From Haemonchus contortus (Eukaryota > Nematoda > Chromadorea > Rhabditida > Trichostrongylidae), in the NCBI GenBank assembly GCA_000469685.2, contig LS997564.1:32718296-32782295 (forward strand): 64,000 nucleotides of DNA. Direction: 5' to 3'. Positions within the stretch are counted from its first letter, which is position 1, and every line of letters begins with the position of its first letter. A program made the position numbers and the translations under genes. Below are positions 13,795 through 28,205 of this stretch, piece by piece. The notes beneath the pieces were generated by a model that had not been told where the DNA came from, made no database searches, and worked only from the letters and a program-made list of their open reading frames with translations.

Positions 13795-14090
13795 AAGGGG
13801 CGCAGGTGCTGTAATGGCAGTAGCGTACTATCTCACACGCACGATCAGGGGTTCTAGTCCCGGATCGATGCCCGCCTAGGCCAACCAAGCCTTCCATTCC
13901 TCCGGGGTCGGTTAATTGGTACCAGACTCGTCTAGGATGACAAAAGCTCTGACTTGCACATCGGCTCGCCACCGCAGTTATTGCATGGGCCACATATATG
14001 CATACCCCGCTACGACTCTTAATGGGAGTCGAATGCATGGGCGCATCCCTCAGAAGCAAGTGATCAACGCCCCAAGACTTTATCCTCTAT
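13795..14090 (+). mobile_element. tRNA-derived SINE, copy B (most complete head)
   Basis: The head carries an A-box-like TGGCAGTAGCG (about 13817) and a B-box-like GGTTCTAGTCC (about 13850), spaced as in a tRNA-type pol III promoter. The shared body follows, with TAATTGGTACCAGACTCGTC and GGCCACATATATGCA. It ends with CATCCCTCAGAAGCAAGTGA. The body resembles copy A at roughly three-quarters identity by eye, so the family is old. Confidence 0.75.
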
Positions 14091-17000
14091 CCTTGTTCCA
14101 TTTGAATGTAGGGGTTTGGTCATAGCAAATCTTAGGGAGATCTCCCTGTGGGTACGTGTATACGCAGTTTTCCATGCAACACTAACTAAACTTCCATACA
14201 TTCCCACTTTCTACCATAAGAGTGAATATGAGAGGATAACTACAGTTTCTCCGCATGTACGGCCCCACGGCACTAAATGCAGAAGAGAACCTGACTTCCC
14301 TTAAGTTATCCTTTTCTACTGTGGCACGTGCACAGCCTCGCAGGTTTACAAAAAAATCCAGTTCCACGAACGTTGAAAACAAATTCTTATTAATTCTTAG
14401 TTTTTCTACATACTACCCCTCCCCAACGGAAGGAACTTCAGCCCCAACAACTTTTCCCTTTAAGGTAAACAGTGGCTGTTTCACGTAGGAAAAAGTGTAA
14501 AATTCCGATCAGCCCTGCACATTGTTTTCGATCGGGGAAAAACCACAACTCGATTACATGGGAGAACAAAACATCCCCAATAAAACAAAAACAACATTAT
14601 TCACACGCAAATGTAAATATAAATCAGTGTGGTCAATCACAAGGCACATCCAATAAGGGAGTAACGGATGATCAGCGAAGGATGTCAAATAATTTTTTCA
14701 TACATTTCAACGCTATACAATAGCAATTACGCCTTTGGTAGCACCAAGAGGCGGGATATGTGACATGGGTGGGGTAGGTGACGATAAATATACCATCTGG
14801 GCATCAGGTCGTCACTGTGTGAGTGTTTGCGCGACAAAAATGGATTCGTCACAGGTTGAGCTTTGCCAGGAAGCTCAAGCACTTCATTCATGACCACACC
14901 GTTTATCTTTTATGGGTGATAGCTACAAGTTGACCCTGCTCTCCTCGTTCTGACCAAAGCAATTCCGCCCAGTGCTTGTTCATAAAGAGGTTTTTTCTTG
15001 CCTTCACTTAGTCTAATCGCACAGTCAACGGTTGACATGGACGTTCCCAGACGCCCACATTGATGATAGCTTATCAAAGCACAATTCCGTCATTTTTTGC
15101 CGTAAAAGCGATTATGGCTCGAAATAACGGCTTCTATAATCCGATCCCGACTTCTGCAAGCTCTGAAGGGAGTGGCTCTTGCAGAAACAGTTGACAAAAC
15201 CAAATCATAACGTTTCCATGGGTCCAGACGGAAAACATTAGACAACATTCCCATCTCCAAGCAGTTAAAGAAAAACTTTCTAAGCCAATTACACGACGTC
15301 GGTTTTTGTTCCATTCGGAAGGACTACAATCAGTAAGCACCCTTCTTTCCTTGTCATCCGCCGGAACTTCAAAAACCAAACACCAGAGGCCTTGAATTCA
15401 GGTTCAAAAGATAGCGGGACACACATTAAGCTGATTCAGCTCATTGATTTGTCACAAACAGGGTTTTTCCTGAGCTCTAGCCTCTGTGCCCAATCAGTGG
15501 GCTGCTAAAATGAACGCTCACACGTTTGATGATACGATATCAGCCGAAGGCACAAATCAGTCTTCACTTTTTCTCGCTAAATCGATTGATGTTCAGAAAA
15601 AGGCTTTCCGAATCGGAACTTCTACAGTCTCTGTTGGAAGGGATGAAACGTTGGCAGAATGAAACTTACAGCTTTTGAACAATTTGGTAGAAGAAAAAAC
15701 TTTCAAACAACCGAATCATCCTCCCCAAAGTATCCTGTCTAAGGGACCGATTAGAGTCAGTTCGTACTTTTGCCATATCCACCACCCTCCAAAATTGAGC
15801 AATGATGTTCTTAAGGTTGGATTCACGATAAAGAACAACATAAAACCCGCGGCAATACTTCCTTCCAGATGCGCAACGTATTCAACTAGCATTCAGAGTT
15901 GCAGGCACACTGAAAATCTACAAAGGCATACTCTTTACACACCATTGAGTCACCCTACTACAACTCACGCTTACTCAAAAAACCTTTTATCGGAAAACCC
16001 AACTCATAAAAAAAAGAATTACCTAAGACGTCGGATTAAGGAATGATCTGGCAACAAAAATGTAAACCACCGTAATTTCGGTCCGGGATCAGAATCTTGA
16101 TCAGATGAATAGTACATCCATTCAGAAGACAACTTGGCGAACAGATTGGAAAAAACTGAACATGAATCTTCCATGAAACACTTAATAGGAAGCGAATATT
16201 ACTTTGGAAAAAGCTCATTTTTCCTCCCATAATCACGAATTTCGACCGTAGCCGACTCAATGGGCTGCTACCATTTGCGGTATGTGGAAGACGCCCTCTA
16301 TGAAGAGTTCCCTTCAGTGAAGTGGTTATCGACATTCAACATTCCTGACTTTAGGGGTCATCAGAATAGCGAGAAAGCGTGGGAACTTCTATGCCAACAC
16401 AAATTACGCGTGGGCAGTTCGACCACATTACTTGGTCATGAATTCTTCCGGTTTCAAACGGTACAGCATAGAATACGATCAAAGAGTACATGGACTTCCT
16501 GCCATATGCTCGAAATATCCCATGTAAGCCTAGCTCAAAGAGGAAATGGGGGAATGGTAACACCACTGGGTTCTAAAGCGAAAGCAAATAAAGATTGTGG
16601 TCAATCAAGAAAGTGGTTCCGACGATTAAGGTCTATAGTAGCCCTACAACCTCAATTGTGACTGAACTCCCAGCAAGATATAACCCGTAAGACCATTCAG
16701 AGGAGATCGCCATGTTGACTCTGGGAGCATCAGAACCATGTGATCGGGTCCAATCAGACTAGCACGCTGATGCCCGATAAACTGTGGGTCATCGAATAAA
16801 ACGCACCATTAAATTATCAAGCCTTCACTGGGTTTCCTGGCCCATATAAAAATTTCAGCACAAACATTCTATCTGGGAACTAGGTGGAACTGGGTCAACC
16901 ATCTTATCTGTACCAAACAACAATTTTCTAGGACGACAGCTGTTTTCGATGTGATCAATATGAACCTTGTTATAGAAAGATATCATCCCAAATATCAGCA

Positions 17001-17400
17001 TTCTCACAAGAAAGGTGGTACGGCTACTGAGGGCATGTGGCCCAACTTTCGAGACCAGAATCCACTCAATTCCATGTACACGTGTATAAGCTCAGGCATT
17101 TGGTGAGATCATTGATCAGGTTTTGATACGAATACGGTACATAACGTAGAAAAAGACTATACCCGGCGGCACGAGGTTTCAAAAAATGTTGAGCTTCTTC
17201 CCACAATAGAAAAAAACGAAAAATTTAACTAGATGGAAAAAATTTCTTCAAAGTGGACAATAAAAAGCGCATTAGTGCGTGTTTTTGACCGAGTATGCTC
17301 GGACACCGTCAATTGAACATTTTAGTCTTCCATACAAAAATCCTGAACTTATAATCTTTTACTCTACCAGTCTTTTTGTCCACTCTGCCCTTCATCGGTT

Positions 17401-17480
17401 CACGTGGTCGTAATCCTATTAGACCACATGGTAACCTTACACGAGTTCTATGTACTCAACTTTGAGTAGGTAGAACTTGT
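17401..17480. repeat. Two adjacent palindromes
   Basis: The first has 9-bp arms (CACGTGGTC / GACCACATG, one G-T wobble pair) around a 12-nt spacer at 17401-17430. The second has 19-nt arms with three mismatched positions and only a 2-nt centre at 17441-17480, with core TACTCAA / TTGAGTA. Confidence 0.7.
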
Positions 17481-20400
17481 TTTTGATTCGGAAATTGCTC
17501 CTTAACTTTGGAAAGCTACACTGTGTCCCACCCCACCATTGTTTATCTGAGTATTAGCCCAATACCAGCTTCCCTCCGTACTAATGATATTATTTATACA
17601 TCAAGCAGCTAGAATAATAGAACCAAATGTGCAAAAGCAAAATGAGCTCTGGGAAAAGTGCTTGATATTCCTTTGCAGGAACTGCTAAATGGATTCAATA
17701 GAGGATACACTAACCTCTGATTGTTCTTCACCACGTAGTGGCCATAGACTTCGGCACAAGGACATCGCCGTAAATAGTCCGAACAGAAGAAACACGAATC
17801 AATGAACTTTTATAGCCTCCAAAATCAACTAATCGAATAAAAACCTGTTCTCGGCAAAAAACAGCAAATCAACAATTTTCCCAAACTTTCAAGCCACATG
17901 ACAGACTGCATACACCCACAAACGCCTCAGCCTATGCGAGTCTGGGTGAAGGTTAAGCAAAAGAGAATCCAGCGTAGGCTTATCACCATAACAAGTTAAT
18001 CTAGAACCGGCATGGAACTGTTCAGGGAGCGTAGGGGTGAAGTACGGCGCTTTACCATATTGAAACAGGATCACAGAGGTTGTCCTGCTCCAGATTCACC
18101 GCCATACAATCGCCGCCCTCTCGGGTAAAACTGATTCTAGGAGCGCTGGGCGAAACCCCTGCCGCTGCAACGTACTCAGGAGGCGTCCCACTTGAGACCC
18201 ATTGCTTCTTGAGCGGCACAAAATAGGTAACACAAAGAGAACAGCTGTCTTGGTGAAAGTTAGGATAAGAGGTCTGAAAAAGCAAAAGCGTGATTGTGTA
18301 AAGGAAAGTGAAGAGAATCACATGCAAGAAGCATACAGTTATCCATACGATTAGAGGACCAAAATAACTACAATTAGGCAAGCTTTCCAAGTTTTCGAAA
18401 ACATCTAGCCAACGCCGAATTTGTAGAAAAAATAAACATAGCTGACCCCTACATAGATCTAATTCCACTCAGCTACCTCTACTACATTAGAACGAGGTCA
18501 AGTACGGTGCGTATCCGAAAGGAAATCAACAATATTGACCGGTTTTTTCCAGCAAGGAAGTGTCTCGTGATTTTTCCTTTACGCATTTCAACTCTGAGAC
18601 AATGCCGAATAAGGACACCAAATTAACGAAGCCGTCTCATTTGTTCGATCGAAGATCCTCAACTATAGCAATATGAACGTACATGCAAATCAACAGCAAT
18701 CTGGTACAGAATGGAACAGGCACTCAAGTCGTCATTAATCTGAAGGCAGTGACGATAAGCACGCTTCCAGCAGACGTCGGTCACAAAGCACACAGACACA
18801 AAATCTTCTAGAAAGTCGGAGAAATGTGGCGCTCAGAGATTGTCACGTGCTAGGTCGCCTGGGTCGTCGAAAGTAGAACGAATCTAATGAAGAACGGATT
18901 TCATGCTATCGAAGAAAGACCACATTCTCACAGATGTCAAGTTCAACATTATAAGCACCACTGGCGACTCCTTGGTGGTCAAGCTCAACTAGAACGCGAT
19001 CTCGGTAACAGTATAATCCGAAGCACGTATGTAGATGACACTACAACCTCATGAAGAAGCTTGATGCCCTTATTCATACGGATGAACTATTCTGCCTAAA
19101 AATACAGGAGGAATTCAAAAATTCTATCATTTTCATCATTCCCGCTTGAAAGTGTCACACTTTCGGTGGACAAATTTGTTGTGTCAAAGCGTATTAACAC
19201 AATACGATAACATTACAACACGTCTTGCTCGAAGGTTGCTGCGCTTTTTGAAGATTAAGAGTCCTTCCAGCCACTGTCGTTTCCCATATAGACGAACCTC
19301 TATGCTATGCTTGTTGAGAGCCTATTTTGGTGCTCATTATGGATAAGCTGTACATCTACTGCACTTCCAAAACTAGCTGGTAGTGGTGGACAAAAGACAA
19401 TTGTTCTAGGTAATAAAGTTCTTTGAAATTAAAGTTTTGAAAAAATGTAATTCTATTAAAACTGAAGAAATGAAATTCAGGGCAGTCAAGGTTACATAAA
19501 CGGCGGAACAGCTCAGGTCCTAGAAGGATGTACGCTGATTCCAGGAAAGGGTGAGCAGAAACCGCTGCAGACTGTATCCAGGACCTCATAAAGGTTTTGA
19601 CTCATAACCAGAAGTTCTCAAAGGGAGCCAAATTTCACGTCAATAGTTCCCATCAGAAGATCAAGTCCAGTGCCTGGTGAAAAATAATTCGGAAGAATCG
19701 AGGCTGAATCAGTGGCCCTCGAGCACCACTCCAACTACAATAGACAGCGGATGTCCAACCTGCCCAAATGATATTGACTGCCATGAAATGAGCTCGTCGT
19801 AACCTGTAGGAGCCCACCTACAAACGATAAAACAATAGAGGAACAACTACAAAAAATATAAAAGTAATGGACAAATCACCAAAAAAAATCCAGCAACAAT
19901 TTACGTAAGCTTATTCCTTGCAGTTGCGAAATTGCACTTATTTCAACGCTAAACTGACACTCAGCACTAGGTCAGGTGACCTTCTAGCCCTATCTTAGAC
20001 AGACTCTGTCAAGAATGCAATGCTTCAGAAGACTCAGAAGAAGAGTGAACAGTCCAAATGTCATAGAGGTACTCTGTCAATAATGAAAAAACCGTTCAAA
20101 AATTCAGAGTGCATCGTTCATGTAGAAATCAGAGTGGACAGACCGAATGAAGTAACCGCAGAGACTAAACGCCATTGAGCTGCGTCCTTAGAATCTTCTC
20201 TGCTTATCACTTTCACTAATCAATATGAATTGCATTTTTAATAGAAAAAAAGCTCCACACCGATATCATTATATCACTACCACTTCTATCTACCATATAT
20301 TTTAATTCAAGTTACGAGCGAGCGAATCACATAAACTAATCTCTAGGACCACTACAAGTGGTTATTCAAAACAGAAGCGCTAGATGGTATCTGCAAAAGT

Positions 20401-21786
20401 TAGGTGCTCATTAATAAAAACCTTGAGCTCCTGCTAAAATACAGCTAATTAAATGAAACTAGAAGGAAATAAGAAAAAGGTGAAAGTAAATGAAAATCCA
20501 AGATTGAGTCTACTAGAAGGAATCTTATGAGTGGAACTATGGAGAACCGAAAGGAAAGGAGCAGTAGTTGGTGTCCTTGACGCTTTTACAGGAAGAGAGT
20601 AGTGAAGAAGCTTCTCAGTGTCCGGCCTCCTCCTCCCCTTGTTTCTAGGAAAAGGCTGGCGCGTTTGGTTTTTCGGATTGGAGACAAATACCAGTCACAT
20701 CCTTTCGTGATAGGGGTAGCCCTACTTTTCAACGACCAGGAATAGTTATCCCTGTCCATGAGTGTTTTGGGCTGTAAAAACGAACCCATGGTCACATATA
20801 TTATTTATAGCAAAACGTCAATTCTAGTGCTCGAGCTGCAAAATGATAATAGGCGAAGGGATAAGAGACAGCTGGTACAGTTCCAGGTCAGTTCAGGGAA
20901 CTGCAGGCAGTCCGATGAAAGAAGGTTATGCAGTATTCTAGTGTTCGCTGAAATTTATCGGTTCGAAAAGACTGTGAACAAGACTGAAGTCGAAAACGGC
21001 AAGTTCAAAAGAATGGAAATTACTCATGAATTCAGAGAATTCCAATAAGTCACTTTTCATGACGTACTTCACTAGCACATCAAGGACAATGAATACGTCA
21101 CTGGCCCAATGAATCTTAAAGTTTAGGCATGGGAATTGGGGGTTGCTCATTGAAAACAGAGTCCTCGCGAAGCTATTACTCGATGAAGAAATTTGGCTGC
21201 CTAGCCATATGACAATCATGGAGAGCTGCTCAATGCAGAATGTTGCCAACTAGTATCAAAATTCCAAGGTTCAAAAATTCAATAATAATTTGTATAATTA
21301 TTTGGTATTGAATGGTAACAATATTCAATTTTATCAATTTTATTAGTTCCTCCTCAATATTATGATCAAACTACAAGACAGACTTGCTGAATTAGTGATA
21401 AGTAGGCTCGGTAGATAGTTGTGATCACATAGCGGGAGGGTACGACTTGAATTTGAGCCCATTGTGGTGAGTATATCATCACCAATGCCTCCAATATTTA
21501 ATATACCCACCACCTGCACCGAACTGTTCAACACCTGTACCATTCTTGTCCAGAAGCCCTAGATCCCTAGTCAATCCAGTCGTTGGTACCCCAAAGAAAT
21601 CAAGTAAAGACTTCCCGAACCGCTTCTATCCGTCAAGTGCGTTTTGAAGAAACGTCCACTACCGATTTCAGAATTTAGTCCTCGAGCTCACTTTATCAGG
21701 GCTGTATCCTTAAAGCTAAGTGTTGAGGACATGTAAACATGTACTCGTTGAAGCGAAGTAGGGTAAAATAGAGGAAAGTGGGTAAC

Positions 21787-21822
21787 GACTTCCTGCCAGA
21801 ATCGAACTGATGTTTGGAAGTC
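21787..21822 (-). other. tRNA-minihelix-like hairpin
   Basis: On the minus strand a perfect 7-bp stem (GACTTCC / GGAAGTC) encloses an inner CAG-TTCGATT-CTG stem-loop. That loop matches the T-loop/B-box consensus of tRNAs. An A-box-like TGGTTAGCTGAAG lies upstream. There is no normal anticodon arm or 5' acceptor strand, so it is not a functional tRNA. A tRNA-derived repeat or relic is the likely reading. Confidence 0.3.
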
Positions 21823-22552
21823 ATGCCATGTACACTTCAGCTAACCACAGCCTCCAAGCTTTAGCTTTTACCCACAGACAAGTCTGTTACAATATAATAG
21901 ACCTCAGGGGGTCGAAGACTTGGCTGTTTGGTATGGGTATGAGATTTGGTTCCAGATCCCCTCGCGCTATAACACCACTTCGCTTACGTCAAAACGTCAA
22001 GACCACAGAGAAATCAAAACGCATTCAGAGACATGTGGTTCAGGGCTCAAAGGGCTCGAGGAATTCAACTCTCGTTAGGATCGACTGGCAGTTCAGGTTA
22101 GTAATTCAATGAGGGCGTTCTAGTAATCAGAACTTTTGAAATTACTTCGTGGGTGATTACTAAGACGAATGTTCTACCGCAAAACACATGAACAGTACTA
22201 AGAAACCAGTGATTACCCAGTATATTGGAGAACAAGTGGGTGCGGGTAATCCTTCTGGCACCAAATACTGCCGAACAAAAAAAGCGCTTCTGCTCCACAT
22301 AGAACGTGCCCACTACACCTATAGGGAAGAACGAAAGCAGCTGTAGGAAAAAAGGAAAGAAGAATATCATAATTGCTACTCTGAAAGCTCTCAACCACGC
22401 AATAAATAATGTAGAACTAGTTCCTAGTAAGCTTTAAGAACCTTACAATCCACCAAAAAGAACTGGTTCCGACGTTGACACAGTAACATATAATATGTGA
22501 AGAAACACATGATTATCACTCGTAACAAAGCTCAGATATCACATTCACCCAC

Positions 22553-22753
22553 CTCAGATGGATCTTCCTGTAAATTCTCCTCGCTTCCATGGCAATGTCC
22601 CATCGAGTTGTTCTCGGTGGAAATGATTGAGTCTATGTCGGAGGTGTCTAGTTCGGCTCCGCCTAACGCCGTACCATTCGAAAATGCCACGCCTCCGTTT
22701 ATGAGCACTCTCGTGTCCATATTATCCGACAAAAAACCTCCATTTGACGGCAT
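22553..22753 (-). CDS. Isolated internal exon of an unidentified gene
   Basis: On the minus strand a strong acceptor (TCCATTTCAG) precedes 67 codons in a single open phase, and a GTGGGT donor follows directly after a GAG codon, so the exon is phase 0/0. The peptide begins MPSNGGFLSDNM and is acidic and Ser/Asn/Gly-rich, with TSDIDSIISTENNS in the middle and EENLQEDPSE at the end. That composition suits a disordered region of a regulatory protein. No domain is recognisable and no partner exons could be joined on either side. If the gene is real, its introns must be several kilobases long. An accidental open frame cannot be excluded. Confidence 0.35.
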
Positions 22754-25700
22754 CTGAAATGGATTCGGAGAATGAAAAATGCTTATAACTACGATCATAT
22801 GAACGAAACGAATAGAAGCGGAACGAAATGGGAGAAAAAGAACGAAAAATGGGGAAACAACTGTAATCGAGCAATATAACCCATAAAAAGGAATTACAGA
22901 TCGAGTAAATGGGCAGTGCGGCAGGTGCCCCTTAAACGAAAAATGGCCAACCAGAAATCGAATTATGGAATGTAGTAATTTTATTGATTCCTCAAGGATG
23001 CGCCACGCACAATATACCCAAAACCAATATATCCACAGGTGCATATAGTCCACATGAGTGGTAACCTACAAAAACAGCCAAGAACACCAAGGAACACAGC
23101 GCAAACCCCTACATTCCGAATGGCCCCCGCTTATGTTCTTGATGGTGTTTGCCTTTGCCGGCTTATATGTATAATAAATCGATTATATCTCCTATTCGGA
23201 GGTTTAAGGTGTAGACCTTTTCCCAAATTTGCAATTTTATGCAAAATTCATATGGAAAGAAAAAAGTTATCGCCCATTATGACAACGTTGCTTTCAACAT
23301 TGCTTGCAAGAAAAATATATAAATCGTTCGTTGGGATCGAGAAATTCTGTCTTACTTAACGTACACTTAAAAGATTGGTTCTTTAAATAGCGATTACACA
23401 AAACCTTTCAAAACCAAATCAGAGCGAAAATCCAAAGAAGCCAGGTAATTTCAAGAAACGACTATTTTTATAACTTTGATGACCAAAAAATAATTTGATC
23501 TAGAGCCCAAAAACCTGGTTCCAGATGGGAAATTATAACTGGTGAAACCATATGATTAAAGCTGTTCGAATTCTATTCATTGAAGGGCTATTCCCGCTAA
23601 AAAGAATGGCATTCTGCACATGAAGGGCTAAGAATTGTACAGAAATGGCGGACCGTTACGAAGGCATGTGCAATACATGGCGTAATCTAATAAACAGCAA
23701 ACGAGGCGAAACTGGTCACCCTTTTTCGGTTCACGCCGTGAACTGAACGCCATTCGGCCGCTTTTCTACTTGACCATAACTCATTTACATGCTGTATGTG
23801 ATAACCTTACGAGCATTATGTACAAAAGCTAGGTTATCCGTTCGAGACCGAGTGCTTCAACCGCGACTCAGATCTCTCATGATTACATAAGTGCCGTCAA
23901 CAGTAAACAAAGAACAACCAACAAATTCTGAACATGAGTTTTATAGTAGCTTCCTAGAACCGGTTTATCATTTCACATTTTTCAGGAAATCTCTCGGGAA
24001 AGGATATTTTTTATTAGCCTCCGATGATCAATGGCAATAACACTTATTTATGGTAAATCTTATAAGCCTATATAATTTATGCAAGATCAAAACTAATATG
24101 GAAATTATGGCCTCCTTTTCAATATGAATAATCGTAAAAAAGTGGGTCGCTTGCCTAGCTTTGGGTGAAAAACATGTCACCTAATCACAACAACACCCCT
24201 ATTTGTTTGCAGTACAATGCGGTCAAAAGCAAAGATTGTATTGAAGACCGTTCGCAGATCATAAGTAAATAAATAGTTGATTCTTAAGAACCGCCTATTT
24301 CTTCTGCGATGGAGAAGCACCAAAATTTCATAGGGATAAGAAAAGAAATGTACTTTGGTCGTTGCTGTTTGTGGGAAGACATCCTTCACAAACTCGAAAC
24401 TTCGGAAAAAAACTTCAATATCACACACAACCACACAAAACTACTTTTGAATGGCGAAACAAACAACTCAAGGGATTCTTGCTTGCCCGCCCAATTACTA
24501 CGTCCTATAGCTGGTCAATCTTTAAGTAAAGGAAATATTCTGACTGAAGACATTCATAACAAAGTAATTTGTCAGACTGTAATCGGAATGCTCAATGTTT
24601 GACATGGATATAACTATACGGCACAAGTATAGGCTTGCTTGAGCTTGATCAATTTGAAAAGGAGACTACGAGAAAGTGATGGGTGACAAAGAAAAAAGAA
24701 CAAGAGAAATGCTAGAAAATATTCAGAGCGTTGAAAGCTGGTCTGCACTCGTGCCCATTCAAAACTGTTGTATAAGATAAGGCAATGATTACTTTGACAA
24801 CACATGTGACTGTTCCTTAATAGCTTCCTCCGAAACAATGCCTCCGCGTCCCGTCTTCGAATATTTATTTACCGCTTGTTTGTTTATTTGTTAATCTTCG
24901 GTGAATCGCCCACATCAATCACTAACAAAGAAAAGGACTGCTCATCGCTGTTCTCAAATGAGTGTACAGAAAGACAAGACGATCATTTCTCAAAAAAGAA
25001 AAACATGTAAGGTGAAGGAAGAAAATGAAAAAAGGGAGGGTAGGGAGAAAAACAAATCAAAAATTGAAAGTATTGATGATAAAGTAGCATTCCCAAATAA
25101 GGAGTACAGAAGGGACGGCGGGGGAAATTTCTCGAGTCCAAAATTCGATATCAAATTTCATTCGTAAACAAACAATACCCACTCAGGTCTACCGAGCCTT
25201 CCACTGCGGCGGCATCGGCTAGTACGTAATAAACACGTTTGTGACAACAAAAACATTGATCATTGCATAGACCGACCCCGTAATTCATTGAGTAGATCGC
25301 ACACACAATCTAATGAACCCTCACCTCAAATAAAAATTAGAAGAACACGGAACCAATCCAATTTTCGGAAAAAACGACCGGTTTGCCTCTACCCTGGATG
25401 ACAAACCATTCCTAGACTGAAAATCCCCCCGTAAGATATATCAACTACTTCCACGAACGTATGCCATCTGCCCACCCGCATAATTACAGTCACTAGGTTT
25501 CGAAGGCAGTTCTTCTACGGGATTCAGAGACGAAGGCAGTTTCGTCCGATCCACAACAAAAGCAAACCGTGTGTTGTTATTATAACGTTAATCCCTTCTT
25601 GATAACAAAATCAATACGTATACTTATCATTCTTGTGCATCTCCCAATTCTCAAATCCTCCATGCTGTTGACTGAGGGAATCATTTGATAGAATTTTCCA

Positions 25701-28205
25701 TGAATCGTTCCAAGGTAGACTCGGATGAAGGTGTATTCTTATATCAGGGTATCATTCACAATGAGAGTCGACCCTCAAATTCTGTACTTATATCCGTGCA
25801 TATTTACAGAAATAACCTTTCACTGTTTACACTTCATCTCAAAGTCTTTGTTTGATTCATGTGCTTCAACACTCTCTCTAAATGATTCATTTCTTATATC
25901 AGAATTCTATGATTGACTAACCCTCAGATGACGTGAGCTATGTTTTACTTGACATTCAAAAGCTGTATCCAAAAACTGGTTATGAGAAAGAAGTTGGGAA
26001 GAAGGGCTAGGGTTCAAAAATTGGGAAATAGGGAGATTCTCAAGCTAGCAATTTCTATCATAAATTCTAGAAAACCAAAACTTGCTAGAAAATACCCTTT
26101 TTTCTAGAAGACCGTGCTAGACCTCTGTTCATTTCGAATACAGTATCTATGGGAGTGTCTTCTATATTCAAAACTCCCTTGCAAAACTGTCTCCAGAGTC
26201 GATTGCAAAAGAGCACGTCTATGTAGTCAAACACGTCATCAGGAGCAGTTGCCCGATAGAAAGGGCCAATGACGCAAATAAATAAAAAAAAAAAGTGGCA
26301 GACCAATGGTTTTCCGTTGAACTTCAGCATAATTGATCAGGAGGAATGAAGAATCAGGTAGTAAAGTTCCAATTGTTTGATATCATCTACAGCTGTGAAG
26401 GTATACCTACGAGCAATGGTCATACATTCCCTAGACCGGAAGATTGAATCATTGCTGCAAGTCTTCAGTGAATTCATTCCTTCATGAAATTCATAGAAGA
26501 AATGATTAAGTGTTGCTTTTTCATGGCTATTTCTATCTTTCTTTCTATTTCTGACCCTTCATATTCCGATCCATTAGTGCAACAGATATTTAGCCTCGCA
26601 AAGAAATTAGGATATCACTGAAATCATTAACCTTTGGTATACATCACGTAAATGTTCACAAGGAAGACAGTCTCAGAGAATCAAGGCTAGTTCAGCGAGC
26701 CTCCAAGAGTACTACCAAGCGTAATCGACCGGCAGTGCTTATTGTTAGTGCTCACGTGGCGTCATACCATCATTGTCCAGCTATCATTGAAATGATCTTT
26801 TCAATGCAACAATCACCATATCATAGTAATGCTGAAGTAATAGTGTAGAACGGCTGACTTCTAAATTACAAAACCTTACGAGTAAATTGAACTTTATTGT
26901 GAAGCTATTTCACGTCGCAGCTGAGTACCAGCGAGCTCTTCTTGACTAATCATCTGAGTGAAAAGCTTCACAAAAAAGTCCAAGCACTTATTAGTCTTGT
27001 ATTTCAGGGATCATACCCGGAGAAATGCCGGATTTGGTTAAGGACATTACGTCTTGGAGAAGAACTAAATCGCTTCACTGGAGAAATAATTAGAAATATG
27101 ACAAAAAAATCGAAGTTACAGCCAAAGATTATGTAAACGCAATGAAGATAAATAGTAACTTAACTCATCAGTCAGTAATCAGTTTTCTTTCGATTTCTCG
27201 AATGAATCCTTTCATAAGATAATTATACGAGATAATTGACGTATGTTCTTAACATATCCCGAAAAACATTAAAAAGTAAGAGAGAGGGAGAGTTGAAAAG
27301 ATTTCAAACTATAATCCTTGACTATCGTAACCTCAAATGAACATCTCTAGTGAACGTCTGAATAAGTAAATGGTCCAAAAATCCAATGCCGCACGTGTGT
27401 GCCATTAGGTCAAGGAGCGATTTTTTCACGCGCGGCGAGTGCCACAATTGCGCAGCAGAGTAAATGTTTCGTGAAATTTGGGGCGCAAGCGTACTCCCGC
27501 CGGACACGAAGGATTCGTGCCCTAACCTACATTCACAGGGAGTAAGAGAAAGATAAACAACAAGACCAAGTCGCGCTTACCGGTAGCCTTCGCAGATTAA
27601 AAGGATTAAGAATGAAGTATTCGGTGTTGACGGATTCCGTCCTGGGACGCGCCACGCACTTCATAGACAACATGTGTAATAGTTCCTGAATGCGCACGAA
27701 CTTTATGAAGCAGAATTATGGGAGTCAACCAACGAACAAGTCAACGCTTTTATCCAGCCAACTGGGGGATATATGGAAGGTTTGATAATCGTGGATGTTC
27801 CTGGCACGATTTGATTACCCGACCAATCGTGTGAAAACAGAGGCGTCGGGATTTCATGTGGCGTAAAGGAGACAATTGTCAGGACCACACTCTAACCCCA
27901 GAACAAAATCTCAAAACCTTCCACAAAAACCTTTCAGAGCAATAGATTGATATCAAGAGCTTGACTATGAAGCGGAGGAGAAATAAAGAAAGTTGAATTT
28001 TTTGCAGCCGTTTCTACGGATCCAACTCGCCTAGGTAAGATTCAGAACAAGACCCGGAACCTCATTCGAGGATGTTTATTGCAATGTTTATTACCCTCAA
28101 ATTTTCTGTTCTTTTCATGGAGTAAAATTGATTTGTTCCAAAAAAACAGCCTAAATGAAGGGTTATGATTACCCAGACGGTCATTCAAGTACGCTCATTT
28201 GTCCA
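22754..28205. other. Gene-free stretch
   Basis: No supported gene. An 81-codon minus-strand ORF at 26085-26330 looks somewhat protein-like but has no recognisable family and no splice context. Confidence 0.5.

Larger units (their letters stand above)
14091..22552. other. Gene-free stretch
   Basis: No supported gene. ORFs of 100-138 codons occur (15675-16046 plus, 16260-16661 plus, 18052-18468 minus) but show no family motif. Two adjacent palindromes lie at 17401-17480 and a tRNA-minihelix-like hairpin at 21787-21822. The interval 21260-21350 is very AT-rich. Confidence 0.5.

Noticed and set aside
18052..18468. 138-codon minus-strand ORF with hydrophobic centre
   Set aside because: Composition changes along the frame and another frame looks equally protein-like. 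No family is recognised and no splice sites fit.
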